Assembly (NCBI GenBank): GCA_017475845.1
Contig: JAFVEU010000075.1
Coordinates: forward strand, 1 to 36,361
Reading direction: 5' to 3'
Length of the DNA: 36,361 bases
DNA from: Lachnospiraceae bacterium
Lineage (GTDB): Bacteria > Bacillota > Clostridia > Lachnospirales > Lachnospiraceae
The position numbers and the translations under genes are program-made. The notes under the pieces are model-generated. The model did not search any database and was not told where the DNA came from. It saw only the letters and a program-made list of their open reading frames with translations. Within the stretch, counting starts at the first letter, position 1; each line of letters opens with the position of its first letter. This document shows positions 15,410-23,765 of the stretch, piece by piece.

Positions 15410-16245
15410 ACCTTAAGATGAGAAAAGTGATTATCGTAAAGCCTGTCAGCGAGGAGGAAAAAAGGGAATACGGATCCATCAGGGATCTGGATATTTCCTT
15501 TTGCTCCGAGAGTGAGCTTGGACGGCAGGATATTTCGGATACAGCATTGATAATAGGAGATATAAGCCCGGCAGTGCTTAAGGATCTGGTGGAGGAAACA
15601 GCTTCCGGGGAGAAAGATACTCCGGATGAACACCGCAGTACCAGGATCTTAAACAAGCCGCTGATCCTCGCTTCCGCTTCTCCCAGAAGAAGGGAGCTCC
15701 TCACAAAGGCGGATATCCTCTTTGTGGTGATGCCTGCGGATATAGACGAGAGCTGTGATATAGAGGACCCCGCGGAAGCAGCGGAGGAGGTCTCCTGCCT
15801 AAAGGCCGAGTATGTGGCCGATAAGCTGATAAAAGAGGAAAAGAGGGATTCATTTGTGATCCTCTCTGCAGATACCATAGTATCCATTGACGGAAAGATC
15901 CTTGGAAAGCCAAAGGATGAAGAGGAAGCCTTCAGGGTGCTTAAGGAGCTTCAGGGCAGGGATCATGAGGTCTATACAGGAGTTACCATAGCTGTAAAGC
16001 AGAGCGGACGGGATGTGTACTACAGGCAGTTCCATGAGAAGACCAGGGTTAGGATCTACCCCGTGAGTGACGAGCAGATAAGGGAATACATCTCTACCGG
16101 GGAGCCTTTGGACAAGGCCGGTTCCTATGCCATTCAGGGATCCTTTGCAAAATACATAAAGAGCATAAAGGGAGATTACAGCAATGTGGTGGGCCTCCCG
16201 GTGGGAAGGGTATTTAAGGAGCTTAAGCAGTTCCTGAGAAAATAA
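15406..16245 (+). CDS. maf: Maf-family nucleotide pyrophosphatase with N-terminal extra domain
   Basis: Residues about 85-279 are a full-length Maf/YhdE domain that hydrolyses non-canonical or modified nucleoside triphosphates. It has the N-terminal SASPRRRELL motif, the central SADTIVSIDGKILGKPKD with the catalytic Asp, and the late GDYSNVVGLPVGRV. Preceding it are 84 residues not found in ordinary Maf proteins (about 190 residues), including KVIIVKPVSEEEKREYG and DTALIIGDISPAVLKDL, which look like a small alpha/beta fold. The start is the GTG of a 4-bp GTGA overlap with the GHL10 gene; ATG at 15418 is an alternative. The stop overlaps the MBOAT ATG (TAATG). Maf proteins are linked to septum control in Bacillus subtilis, which would suit the envelope neighbours. 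Confidence 0.9.
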   Translation: MNLKMRKVIIVKPVSEEEKREYGSIRDLDISFCSESELGRQDISDTALIIGDISPAVLKDLVEETASGEKDTPDEHRSTRILNKPLILASASPRRRELLTKADILFVVMPADIDESCDIEDPAEAAEEVSCLKAEYVADKLIKEEKRDSFVILSADTIVSIDGKILGKPKDEEEAFRVLKELQGRDHEVYTGVTIAVKQSGRDVYYRQFHEKTRVRIYPVSDEQIREYISTGEPLDKAGSYAIQGSFAKYIKSIKGDYSNVVGLPVGRVFKELKQFLRK

Positions 16246-17672
16246 TGGTATTCAATTCGGTTTCCTTCGCGATCTTTTTCCCGGTCGCGGTCATCATATA
16301 TTTCATACTTCCGGCAGAGGGCCGGAAATACAGGAAAATATGGCTGCTTTTATGCAGCTATTATTTTTATGTCTGTCAGGGGGCTGTCTACGCGCTGCTC
16401 CTCTTTGCAGCAACTCTTATTACCTATCTGACCGCTCTTTTTATGAAGAGGAGAAAGGCTCTTTTGATACCGGGGCTTATTCTCTGCTTTGCCCTGCTCT
16501 TCTTTTTCAAATATTTTGATCTCTTCTGCGAAAGCTTTAAGATCTCCGCCGGTTTCAATATCCTTTTGCCGGTGGGGATATCCTTTTATCTCTTCAAATC
16601 GGCGTCCTATCTCATAGATGTGTACCGGGGAGACTGCCCCGCCGAAAAGGATTTCATTAAATACGCGCTCTACGTTTCCTTTTTCCCGGAGCTTCTGGCA
16701 GGCCCCATAAGCCGCGCTCCTGAGGTGATGCCGCAGTTTGATGAGGTCCATACCTTTGACTACGGACGGATAAGGAAGGGACTGCTAAGGATGCTTTACG
16801 GCTATTTTGTGAAGCTGGTGATAGCTTCACGGCTTGCGATCCTTGTGGACAGGGCATACGGAAATGTGCCCGGGACCGGAGGACTTACGCTCCTTATCGC
16901 TTCTTTCGCCTATTCCGTGCAGATCTACTGTGATTTCATGAGCTATTCCGAAATCGCCATCGGGGCCGGGGAAGTAATGGGGATCAGACTCCATGAAAAC
17001 TTCAGACAGCCCTTTCTTGCAAAGAATCTCCCGGAGCTCTGGCGCCGCTGGCATATTTCCCTTATGGACTGGTTCAGGGATTATCTCTACATTCCCTTAG
17101 GGGGCAGCAGAAAGGGTACTGTACGCAAGTACATAAACATACTTATAGTGTTTACGGTTTCCGGACTCTGGCACGGTGCCGCATATACCTATATCCTCTG
17201 GGGCTTTTTATCGGGACTCCTGCAATGCATTGGTATAATGACCGGGAATATAAGGAGCAGGATCGTATCCCTGTTTCCGGTGCATAATGCCCTTACGAAA
17301 GCCCTTCACGGGCTGTACATGAGAGCAGCCACCTTCTGCCTCTTCACCTTTACGGTGATATTTTTCAGGGCAGGAAGCATTGATGAAGCCTTCCTTGTAA
17401 TAAGGAGGATCGCCGGCATCCCCGGGGAAAACGGACTTTCAGGCTTCAGTCCTTCCGGACTCGGCCTGGGAACCTTAAACCTCCTTATTGCTGTTTTCAT
17501 GGTGCTTGTGCTCCTGTTAACGGATATCATAAGGGAGAAAAAGGGAGATGTTTTTGAACTTGTTACCGGGTCAAAATGGTATATACGCTGGGGAGTATAT
17601 TATTTCCTTACGGTTTCCGTTCTGCTAAGCGCCAATATAGGCGCCGCAAAGTTTATCTACTACGCTTTCTGA
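16245..17672 (+). CDS. MBOAT-family membrane O-acyltransferase (AlgI/DltB-like)
   Basis: This 475-residue protein with about 11-12 membrane segments transfers acyl groups, usually acetyl, to an extracytoplasmic polymer. The N-terminus MVFNSVSFAIFFPV is typical of the AlgI-like branch. Family landmarks are LPVGISFYLF, SRAPEVMPQF, ELWRRWHISL (H270) and the catalytic histidine H310 in GLWHGAAYTYILWG. The ATG overlaps the Maf stop by one base. The adjacent SGNH protein is the expected partner that completes acyl transfer on the outer face, as in AlgI-AlgJ/X and PatA-PatB pairs. The target polymer is not evident from sequence. Confidence 0.92.
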   Translation: MVFNSVSFAIFFPVAVIIYFILPAEGRKYRKIWLLLCSYYFYVCQGAVYALLLFAATLITYLTALFMKRRKALLIPGLILCFALLFFFKYFDLFCESFKISAGFNILLPVGISFYLFKSASYLIDVYRGDCPAEKDFIKYALYVSFFPELLAGPISRAPEVMPQFDEVHTFDYGRIRKGLLRMLYGYFVKLVIASRLAILVDRAYGNVPGTGGLTLLIASFAYSVQIYCDFMSYSEIAIGAGEVMGIRLHENFRQPFLAKNLPELWRRWHISLMDWFRDYLYIPLGGSRKGTVRKYINILIVFTVSGLWHGAAYTYILWGFLSGLLQCIGIMTGNIRSRIVSLFPVHNALTKALHGLYMRAATFCLFTFTVIFFRAGSIDEAFLVIRRIAGIPGENGLSGFSPSGLGLGTLNLLIAVFMVLVLLLTDIIREKKGDVFELVTGSKWYIRWGVYYFLTVSVLLSANIGAAKFIYYAF

Positions 17673-17674
17673 GT

Positions 17675-18661
17675 ATGGTCATGAGAACATTTTTTAAGCT
17701 TTTTGCAAAGTTCATATTGCTGTCCCTGCCCCTCGTCCTTCTTTCGGCATTCTGCCTTAAGGAGCCCATGGCCTATATGTCGGTGGAGTACCCCATGTGG
17801 GCGGAGGAGAGGGATGCGGTAAGAAACCTGTCCTTCGGGAGCGACCCTGAAATCGTGATAATCGGGGATTCACGGGCGAAGTCAAGTCTCATCCCCGGGG
17901 ATCTCGATGATGAGGGAAAGGTCTATAATATCGCCATAGGCGGAGCGACTCCCGTGGAGATGTACCATGCCTGCAGAAATTATCTTAAGAATCACCGGGC
18001 TCCCGGAAAGGCGGTGGTGATCTTTGCGCCTTACCATTTCTGCGATATGGATAACTGGGACCAGACGCTGTACTATAATTATCTAAGCCCGGTTGAGCTT
18101 ATTGAAACAGAGGCAGATGCCCTTAAATACAGGGAGGAGAAGATGATCTACAGCGGGTGGATCGCAGACCTTCTGTCCTTCAGGCTCCGTTTTCCAAATA
18201 AGTATCTGGACCAGGTCTATTCTGCACGTTTCGTTAATAACAGGGCCGGAAATGAGGAGAAATACAGGGAATTAAGGCAGGCCATGGGCTACACCCACTT
18301 CGGGGAAGAGGAGATGAACGCCGAGCTCAATTATGAGACCCATCATCCGGAATTTGACCTGTCTCCCATGGTGGATGCCTATTATATAAAGCTCCTTGAC
18401 TGCCTAAGGGATGCCGGGGCCGGTATCATCATAGAGCAGGCTCCTGTCAACGAAGCTTCGGGGCAGAAGATAACAGATGAGTTCAAAAATGGTTACAGGG
18501 AGTACATGGAGACCATGGAGGAGAGATACCCCGGAGCCTTTGTGGAAAAGAACCTTCCGGTGTATGACAATTCGTTTTTCGGCGATAATAACCACTTAAA
18601 CAGAAGGGGAGCGGAAAAATTCAGCAAAGAGATACGTGATAAGCATAGCGGGATTTTTTGA
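17675..18661 (+). CDS. membrane-anchored SGNH-type partner of the MBOAT acyltransferase
   Basis: This 328-residue protein has one N-terminal membrane segment (about 5-26) and an extracytoplasmic SGNH-like domain. The nucleophile motif is VIIGDSRAKSS with S66, the middle has YNIAIGGATPVEMY, and the late FFGDNNHLNRRG supplies the Asp-x-x-His pair (D-N-N-H). It resembles the AlgX/AlgJ and DltD-like group that pairs with MBOAT proteins to acylate polysaccharides or teichoic acids. I chose the ATG at 17675, two bases after the MBOAT stop; the frame is open further upstream within the MBOAT gene, but that part reads as frame shadow. There is no clear ribosome binding site, consistent with coupling to the MBOAT gene. 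Confidence 0.85.
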   Translation: MVMRTFFKLFAKFILLSLPLVLLSAFCLKEPMAYMSVEYPMWAEERDAVRNLSFGSDPEIVIIGDSRAKSSLIPGDLDDEGKVYNIAIGGATPVEMYHACRNYLKNHRAPGKAVVIFAPYHFCDMDNWDQTLYYNYLSPVELIETEADALKYREEKMIYSGWIADLLSFRLRFPNKYLDQVYSARFVNNRAGNEEKYRELRQAMGYTHFGEEEMNAELNYETHHPEFDLSPMVDAYYIKLLDCLRDAGAGIIIEQAPVNEASGQKITDEFKNGYREYMETMEERYPGAFVEKNLPVYDNSFFGDNNHLNRRGAEKFSKEIRDKHSGIF

Positions 18662-18689
18662 TGCGTGCTATACTGTTCATGTCCTTTGG

Positions 18690-18709
18690 AGCGGTATAAT
18701 TAAACCGCT
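18690..18709 (+). promoter_or_regulatory. candidate -10 region and small inverted repeat before signal peptidase
   Basis: A perfect TATAAT lies at 18695-18700 between AGCGGT and ACCGCT half-sites that form a 6-bp inverted repeat. No good -35 box is present 17 bp upstream. The arrangement could be a promoter with an overlapping operator or a weak terminator of the SGNH gene. Confidence 0.25.
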
Positions 18710-18759
18710 TACGATAAAAGATCCTTAAAGAATAATAAAAGGCAGGAGATAGGAATAAG

Positions 18760-19296
18760 ATGTCAGATGAGAAAAAGGTAAAAAGAGAGATAGTGGAATG
18801 GATCATTACGATCATAGCGGCAGTGCTGGTGGCGCTTTTCATCAATAATTTCATCATAGTCAATGCCACCGTTCCTTCGTCCTCCATGGAAAAGACCATA
18901 ATGACCGACGACCGGGTGATAGGCCTGAGACTGGCATACAAGAATAACGATCCGGTGCGGGGAGACATCATAATCTTCAAATTCCCGGATGACGAAAAGA
19001 TCCTCTATATAAAGAGAGTCATCGGAATGCCCGGAGAGACCGTAGAGATCCACGATAACGGCGTCTATATCGACGGACAGAAGATGGATGAACCCTATCT
19101 CACAACCGATACAAAGGGAGAATTCGGACCTTATACGGTGCCTGAGGGCCATTATTTCATGCTGGGAGACAACAGGAATAATTCCGCCGATTCCAGGTAC
19201 TGGCAGAATACTTTCCTTTCAAGGGATAAGATAGTGGGCAAGGCTGTTTTAAGGTACTGGCCTTCCATTAAAAAGCTTAACGACGATCAGGAGTAA
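18760..19296 (+). CDS. lepB: signal peptidase I
   Basis: This 178-residue protein is a Gram-positive-type signal peptidase I, an S26 Ser/Lys protease that removes signal peptides from exported proteins. One membrane helix (about 13-34) anchors it with the catalytic domain outside. Box B carries the nucleophile S42 (PSSSMEKT), box D the general base K85 (YIKRVIGMPGE), and box E reads GDNRNNSADSRYW. All catalytic residues are present and the length is normal. It follows several exported proteins in the same direction. An AGGAG and a second AGGA precede the ATG; its own terminal codons contain the ribosome binding site of the next gene 6 bp downstream. Confidence 0.95.
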   Translation: MSDEKKVKREIVEWIITIIAAVLVALFINNFIIVNATVPSSSMEKTIMTDDRVIGLRLAYKNNDPVRGDIIIFKFPDDEKILYIKRVIGMPGETVEIHDNGVYIDGQKMDEPYLTTDTKGEFGPYTVPEGHYFMLGDNRNNSADSRYWQNTFLSRDKIVGKAVLRYWPSIKKLNDDQE

Positions 19297-19302
19297 CCGT
19301 AA

Positions 19303-20490
19303 ATGATATCGAAAAAGATGCAGTCACTTGTAAACAATAATTCCGTTATCAGGCAGATGTTTGAAGAGGGACGGAATATGGCGCGGGAGTTCGGGGAGGA
19401 GAATGTATATGATTTTTCCCTGGGAAATCCCAACGTCCCTGCGCCGGAAAAGGTAAGGGAGACGGCGGTCTCCATTCTTGAAAATGAGGATCCTCTCTAT
19501 ATCCACGGCTATATGAACAATGCGGGATATCCCGAGGTACGCCGTAAGGTTGCGGATTCCTTAAATAAGAGGTTCGGCACGGCTTTTCATGAAAACAACA
19601 TAATGATGACGGTGGGAGCGGCTTCAGGGCTTAACTGTGTGCTGAAGGCTCTTATCAATCCCGGGGAGGAGGTCCTGACCTTTGCCCCCTATTTTGTGGA
19701 ATATAAGAATTATGTGTCGAATTATGACGGGGTTCTGAATACAGTAAATACCGATCATCAGTCCTTTCAGCCGGATCTTTCCGATCTGGAGGATAAGATC
19801 GGGAAAGACACCCGGGCCCTTATCATAAATTCCCCCAACAACCCTACGGGAGTCATCTATTCCGAGGACACCATAAAGGGGATAGCGGAGATCCTAAGGA
19901 AAAAGCAGGATGAATACGGCACCGAGATCTTCCTTATCTCGGATGAGCCATACAGGGAGCTGGTCTACACCGATGCAGAGGTTCCCTATGTGACTAAGTA
20001 TTATGACAATACCATAGTCTGCTATTCCTTTTCCAAGACCCTTTCCCTGCCGGGAGAGAGGATAGGATATCTTGTGATCCCGGATGAGGCTGCGGACCAG
20101 GAGGACCTCTTCAGTGCCGTTACCATTGCCAACAGGGTCCTGGGCTGTGTCAATGCTCCCTCTCTTTTCCAGAAGGTGGTGGCTGAGTGCCTCGATGAAA
20201 AAGCGGATATAGCTTTTTATAAAAGGAACAGGGATAAGATCTATGATGCCCTTACATCCTACGGTTTTCAGTGCGTAAAGCCCGAGGGCGCCTTCTATCT
20301 CTTTATTAAGACTCCTGTGGACGATAAGGAGTTCGCCGCTGAAGCAAAGAAGGAGCATATCCTGGTGGTTCCCGGCAGTTCCTTCGCTCTGGGAGGCTTT
20401 GTAAGGCTTTCTTACTGTGTATCCTATGAGACCATAGTCAATTCGCTCCCCGGATTTAAGAGGCTGTCGGAGCACTATAAGCTGGGGTAA
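19303..20490 (+). CDS. class I/II pyridoxal-phosphate aminotransferase
   Basis: This 395-residue fold-type I PLP enzyme transfers amino groups between amino acids and 2-oxoacids. The cofactor lysine is K245 in YSFSKTLSLPGERIGY. Other signatures are FSLGNPNVPAP, TVGAASGLNCVLKAL, INSPNNPTG and ISDEPYRELVY (with the PLP-contacting Asp and Tyr), plus the C-terminal Arg in GGFVRLSYCVS. It most resembles aspartate- or alanine-type aminotransferases, but specificity cannot be set from sequence alone. The ribosome binding site AGGAG overlaps the end of the signal peptidase gene. It lies 10 bp before a histidinol-phosphate-type aminotransferase. Confidence 0.92.
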   Translation: MISKKMQSLVNNNSVIRQMFEEGRNMAREFGEENVYDFSLGNPNVPAPEKVRETAVSILENEDPLYIHGYMNNAGYPEVRRKVADSLNKRFGTAFHENNIMMTVGAASGLNCVLKALINPGEEVLTFAPYFVEYKNYVSNYDGVLNTVNTDHQSFQPDLSDLEDKIGKDTRALIINSPNNPTGVIYSEDTIKGIAEILRKKQDEYGTEIFLISDEPYRELVYTDAEVPYVTKYYDNTIVCYSFSKTLSLPGERIGYLVIPDEAADQEDLFSAVTIANRVLGCVNAPSLFQKVVAECLDEKADIAFYKRNRDKIYDALTSYGFQCVKPEGAFYLFIKTPVDDKEFAAEAKKEHILVVPGSSFALGGFVRLSYCVSYETIVNSLPGFKRLSEHYKLG

Positions 20491-20500
20491 GGTAGAGATC

Positions 20501-21577
20501 ATGGGATATGAAGACAAGGTAAGAAGGGTTATACCCTATACCCCGGGAGAACAGCCCCGGGGTAAAGTTATAAAACTGAATACGAATGAATGTCCTTATC
20601 CTCCGTCACCAAAGGTGGCGGAGGCTATCAGGAATCTTAAGATATCAGATCTCCGGAAATATCCCGATCCTCTTTGCTCCGCTCTCAATTCTGCCATAGC
20701 GGAGCATTACGGTGTTAATGAGGATCAGGTTTTTACAGGAGTGGGATCCGATGATGTCCTTTCAATGATCTTTCTGACCTTCTTTAACGGGCAGGATCCG
20801 GTGCTCTTCCCCAATATCACCTATTCTTTCTATGATGTGTGGGCTTCGGTATACGGGATCCCCTTTAGGACCATACCCTTAAAGGATGATCTTACTTTAG
20901 ACCCCGCGGAATATATGAACAGCAAAAATAGCGGGATAGTACTGGCAAATCCCAATGCTCCCACAGGAATAGAGGAGGAGCTTTCCGTTATCCGTGATAT
21001 CATCGAAGCAAATCCCGATTCAATGGTGGTGGTGGACGAAGCCTATATCGATTTTGGCGGTGAGACGGCCATTCCCCTGCTTAAGGATCATGAAAACCTG
21101 ATCGTTGTCCGCACCATGAGCAAGTCCAGAGCCCTGGCGGGAATAAGGGCAGGCTATGCCCTGGGGGGCAGCAGGGCCATTAAATTCCTAAATGATGTGA
21201 AGTATTCCGTTAATTCCTATACCATGAATACGGTGGCGCTGGCTGCGGCAAAGGCTGCCATTGAAGATGAGGCTTATTTTAGGGAGATCACGGAAAAGGT
21301 CATAAGGACCAGGGAAGAGGCCAAGAAGGAATTAAAGCGGCTGCAGTTTACCTTCGGGGATTCAAAGACCAATTTTGTCTTTGCCCGTCATGAGGGAGCG
21401 AGGCCGGGAGAATCCGCTTCCGACTTTGCAGCCCGTGTTTTTGAGGGGCTGAAGGAGAGAGGGATCTTCGTAAGGTATTTCAATAAACCCATAGTGAATG
21501 AATATCTTCGTATCACCATAGGTACGGACGAGGAGATGAAGGAGCTGTTCAAGGCGCTTGAAGAGCTTATTGGCTGA
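20501..21577 (+). CDS. hisC: histidinol-phosphate aminotransferase-like enzyme
   Basis: This 358-residue PLP enzyme has the HisC pattern: IKLNTNECPYPPSP near the start, LANPNAPTG, VVVDEAYIDFGG and the cofactor lysine K208 in RTMSKSRALAGIRAGYA. HisC converts imidazole-acetol phosphate and glutamate to histidinol phosphate and 2-oxoglutarate; some family members also act on aromatic amino acids. No other histidine biosynthesis gene is in the window, so the biological role could be broader. It lies 10 bp after the first aminotransferase and ends 46 bp before the glutamine synthetase start, so the three probably form one nitrogen-metabolism unit. Confidence 0.85.
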   Translation: MGYEDKVRRVIPYTPGEQPRGKVIKLNTNECPYPPSPKVAEAIRNLKISDLRKYPDPLCSALNSAIAEHYGVNEDQVFTGVGSDDVLSMIFLTFFNGQDPVLFPNITYSFYDVWASVYGIPFRTIPLKDDLTLDPAEYMNSKNSGIVLANPNAPTGIEEELSVIRDIIEANPDSMVVVDEAYIDFGGETAIPLLKDHENLIVVRTMSKSRALAGIRAGYALGGSRAIKFLNDVKYSVNSYTMNTVALAAAKAAIEDEAYFREITEKVIRTREEAKKELKRLQFTFGDSKTNFVFARHEGARPGESASDFAARVFEGLKERGIFVRYFNKPIVNEYLRITIGTDEEMKELFKALEELIG

Positions 21578-21623
21578 AGCTTTTCCGGTGGAGGGCTGCT
21601 GCCCGGGGGTTTTAAGGAGACAG

Positions 21624-23765
21624 ATGAAGGGAGACCGGCCGAAGGTTATGGACGAAAATGAAAAGATAAACATATCCGATATATTCGGACAGGACGTTTT
21701 TAACGACAATGTGATGCAGGAAAGGCTTCCGAAGAAGGTTTACAGGGAGCTGAGAAAGACTATAGACGAAGGGAAGAATCTGGATCCCATTACCGCGGAA
21801 GTGGTTGCCAACGCCATGAAGGACTGGGCCATAGAGAAGGGGGCAACCCACTATACCCACTGGTTCCAGCCCCTTACAGGGATCACGGCTGAAAAGCATG
21901 ACTCCTTTATCGCCCCTGCAGGCAGGGGAGGGGGAGCCATAGTGGAGTTTTCCGGAAAGGAGCTTATCAAGAGTGAGCCTGATGCTTCATCCTTTCCCTC
22001 CGGCGGCATACGTTCCACCTTTGAAGCCAGAGGCTATACGGCCTGGGATTGCACAAGCCCTGCCTTTGTAAGGCATGATGCGGCGGGGGCCATACTCTGC
22101 ATTCCCACGGCTTTCTGCTCGTATACCGGAGAATCCCTGGATATGAAGACGCCTCTCTTACGTTCCATTGAGGCTCTTAATACCCAGGCTCTCAGGCTTA
22201 TCCGCCTCTTCGGGAATACCACCTCGAAAAAGGTCATTCCTTCGGTGGGTGCCGAACAGGAATACTTTCTGGTGGACAGGGAGAAGTTCTTAAAGAGAAA
22301 GGATCTCATATACACGGGACACACTCTTTTCGGAGCCATGCCTCCCAAGGGACAGGAGCTGGACGACCAGTATTTCGGTGCCATAAGGGAGAGAGTGGCG
22401 TCATTTATGAAGGCCATAAACCTTGAGCTCTGGAAGCTGGGGGTGTCGGCAAAAACCCAGCACAACGAGGCGGCTCCGGGACAGCACGAGCTGGCTCCCA
22501 TATTCTGTGACTGCAATATGGCTGTGGATCATAATCAGCTCATAATGGAGGTCATGAAAAAGGTGGCTGAAAGACAGGGGATGATGTGTCTCCTTCATGA
22601 AAAGCCCTTTGCGGGAGTAAACGGCTCCGGAAAGCACGATAACTGGTCTCTGGTCACGGATGACGGCATCAATCTTTTTGATCCGGGAAAGACACCCCAC
22701 GATAACGTGCAGTTCCTCCTTATCCTCACCTGTATCTTAAAGGCTGTGGATGAGCATGCGGAGCTCCTCAGGGAATCCGCTGCCACCCTTGGAAATGATT
22801 ACCGTCTCGGCGCAAATGAAGCGCCTCCTGCCATTGTCTCCGTATTCCTGGGAGAGCAGCTGCAGGATGTCATAAGCCAGCTTATATCCACCGGCATGGC
22901 CACCAGTTCCATAAAGGGTGAAAAACTGGAAACCGGGGTCAGGACACTGCCCCTTATCACGAAGGATGCCACTGACAGGAACAGGACCTCTCCCTTTGCA
23001 TTTACGGGAAACAAATTCGAGTTCCGGATGGTGGGTTCCAGCGCCAGCATCGCCGAACCCAATATTGTCTTAAACTCCATCGCGGCAGAAGCCTTTGCCG
23101 ATGCCTGTGATTTCATAGAGAACAGCGATAATTTCGATATAGCGGTTCACGATCTTATAAAGAAATATGCCACAGAGCACCAGAGGATAATCTTTAACGG
23201 CAACGGTTACGCTCCGGAGTGGGCGGAAGAGGCTGAAAGAAGGGGATTAAAGAACTTAAGGTCCGTGCTGGACGCCATTCCGGCCCTTTCGGACGAGAGA
23301 TCGGTGAAGCTTTTTGACCGCTTCGGCATCTTTACCAGAGCGGAGCTGGAGAGCAGGGAAGAGATCAAATACGAGGAATATTCGAAGGAGATCAATATCG
23401 AGGCCCGTACCATGATAGACATGGCCACAAAGTCTATAATCCCCGCCTGCTTAAGATACGCAAAGGATCTTTCCGATACGGTGATCTCCGTAAAGAATGC
23501 GGGATACGGCAGCAGGGCCGCAGCAGAGAACCTAAGGAGGATCACGGCCCTTACAGATGAGGCCTATAACGCCCTTGAAAAGCTTACGGAGGATGACGAA
23601 AAGTCGCTGAAGATAACGGATGTCAGGGAGAGGGCCGTATTCTGCCGTGATTCCGTAAAGAAGGATATGGAAAACTTAAGGACTCCCATCGACAGGCTGG
23701 AGATGCTGGTAGGAAAGGATTACTGGCCCATGCCAAGCTACGGGGATCTGTTATTTGAGGTATGA
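21624..23765 (+). CDS. glnN: glutamine synthetase type III
   Basis: This roughly 713-residue protein is a type III (GlnN) glutamine synthetase, making glutamine from glutamate, ammonia and ATP. The length, well over that of GSI (about 450), and the signatures HYTHWFQPLTG, EKHDSF, GGIRSTFEARGYTAWD, EQEYFLVD, the KTQHNEAAPGQHELAP segment and NGSGKHDNWS are all typical. Two starts compete: ATG at 21624 with AAGGAG four bases upstream, and ATG at 21648, which would give the MDENEKINIS beginning common in related proteins but has a weaker ribosome binding site. I list the former. The stop overlaps the next ATG by 4 bp. Confidence 0.93.
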   Translation: MKGDRPKVMDENEKINISDIFGQDVFNDNVMQERLPKKVYRELRKTIDEGKNLDPITAEVVANAMKDWAIEKGATHYTHWFQPLTGITAEKHDSFIAPAGRGGGAIVEFSGKELIKSEPDASSFPSGGIRSTFEARGYTAWDCTSPAFVRHDAAGAILCIPTAFCSYTGESLDMKTPLLRSIEALNTQALRLIRLFGNTTSKKVIPSVGAEQEYFLVDREKFLKRKDLIYTGHTLFGAMPPKGQELDDQYFGAIRERVASFMKAINLELWKLGVSAKTQHNEAAPGQHELAPIFCDCNMAVDHNQLIMEVMKKVAERQGMMCLLHEKPFAGVNGSGKHDNWSLVTDDGINLFDPGKTPHDNVQFLLILTCILKAVDEHAELLRESAATLGNDYRLGANEAPPAIVSVFLGEQLQDVISQLISTGMATSSIKGEKLETGVRTLPLITKDATDRNRTSPFAFTGNKFEFRMVGSSASIAEPNIVLNSIAAEAFADACDFIENSDNFDIAVHDLIKKYATEHQRIIFNGNGYAPEWAEEAERRGLKNLRSVLDAIPALSDERSVKLFDRFGIFTRAELESREEIKYEEYSKEINIEARTMIDMATKSIIPACLRYAKDLSDTVISVKNAGYGSRAAAENLRRITALTDEAYNALEKLTEDDEKSLKITDVRERAVFCRDSVKKDMENLRTPIDRLEMLVGKDYWPMPSYGDLLFEV

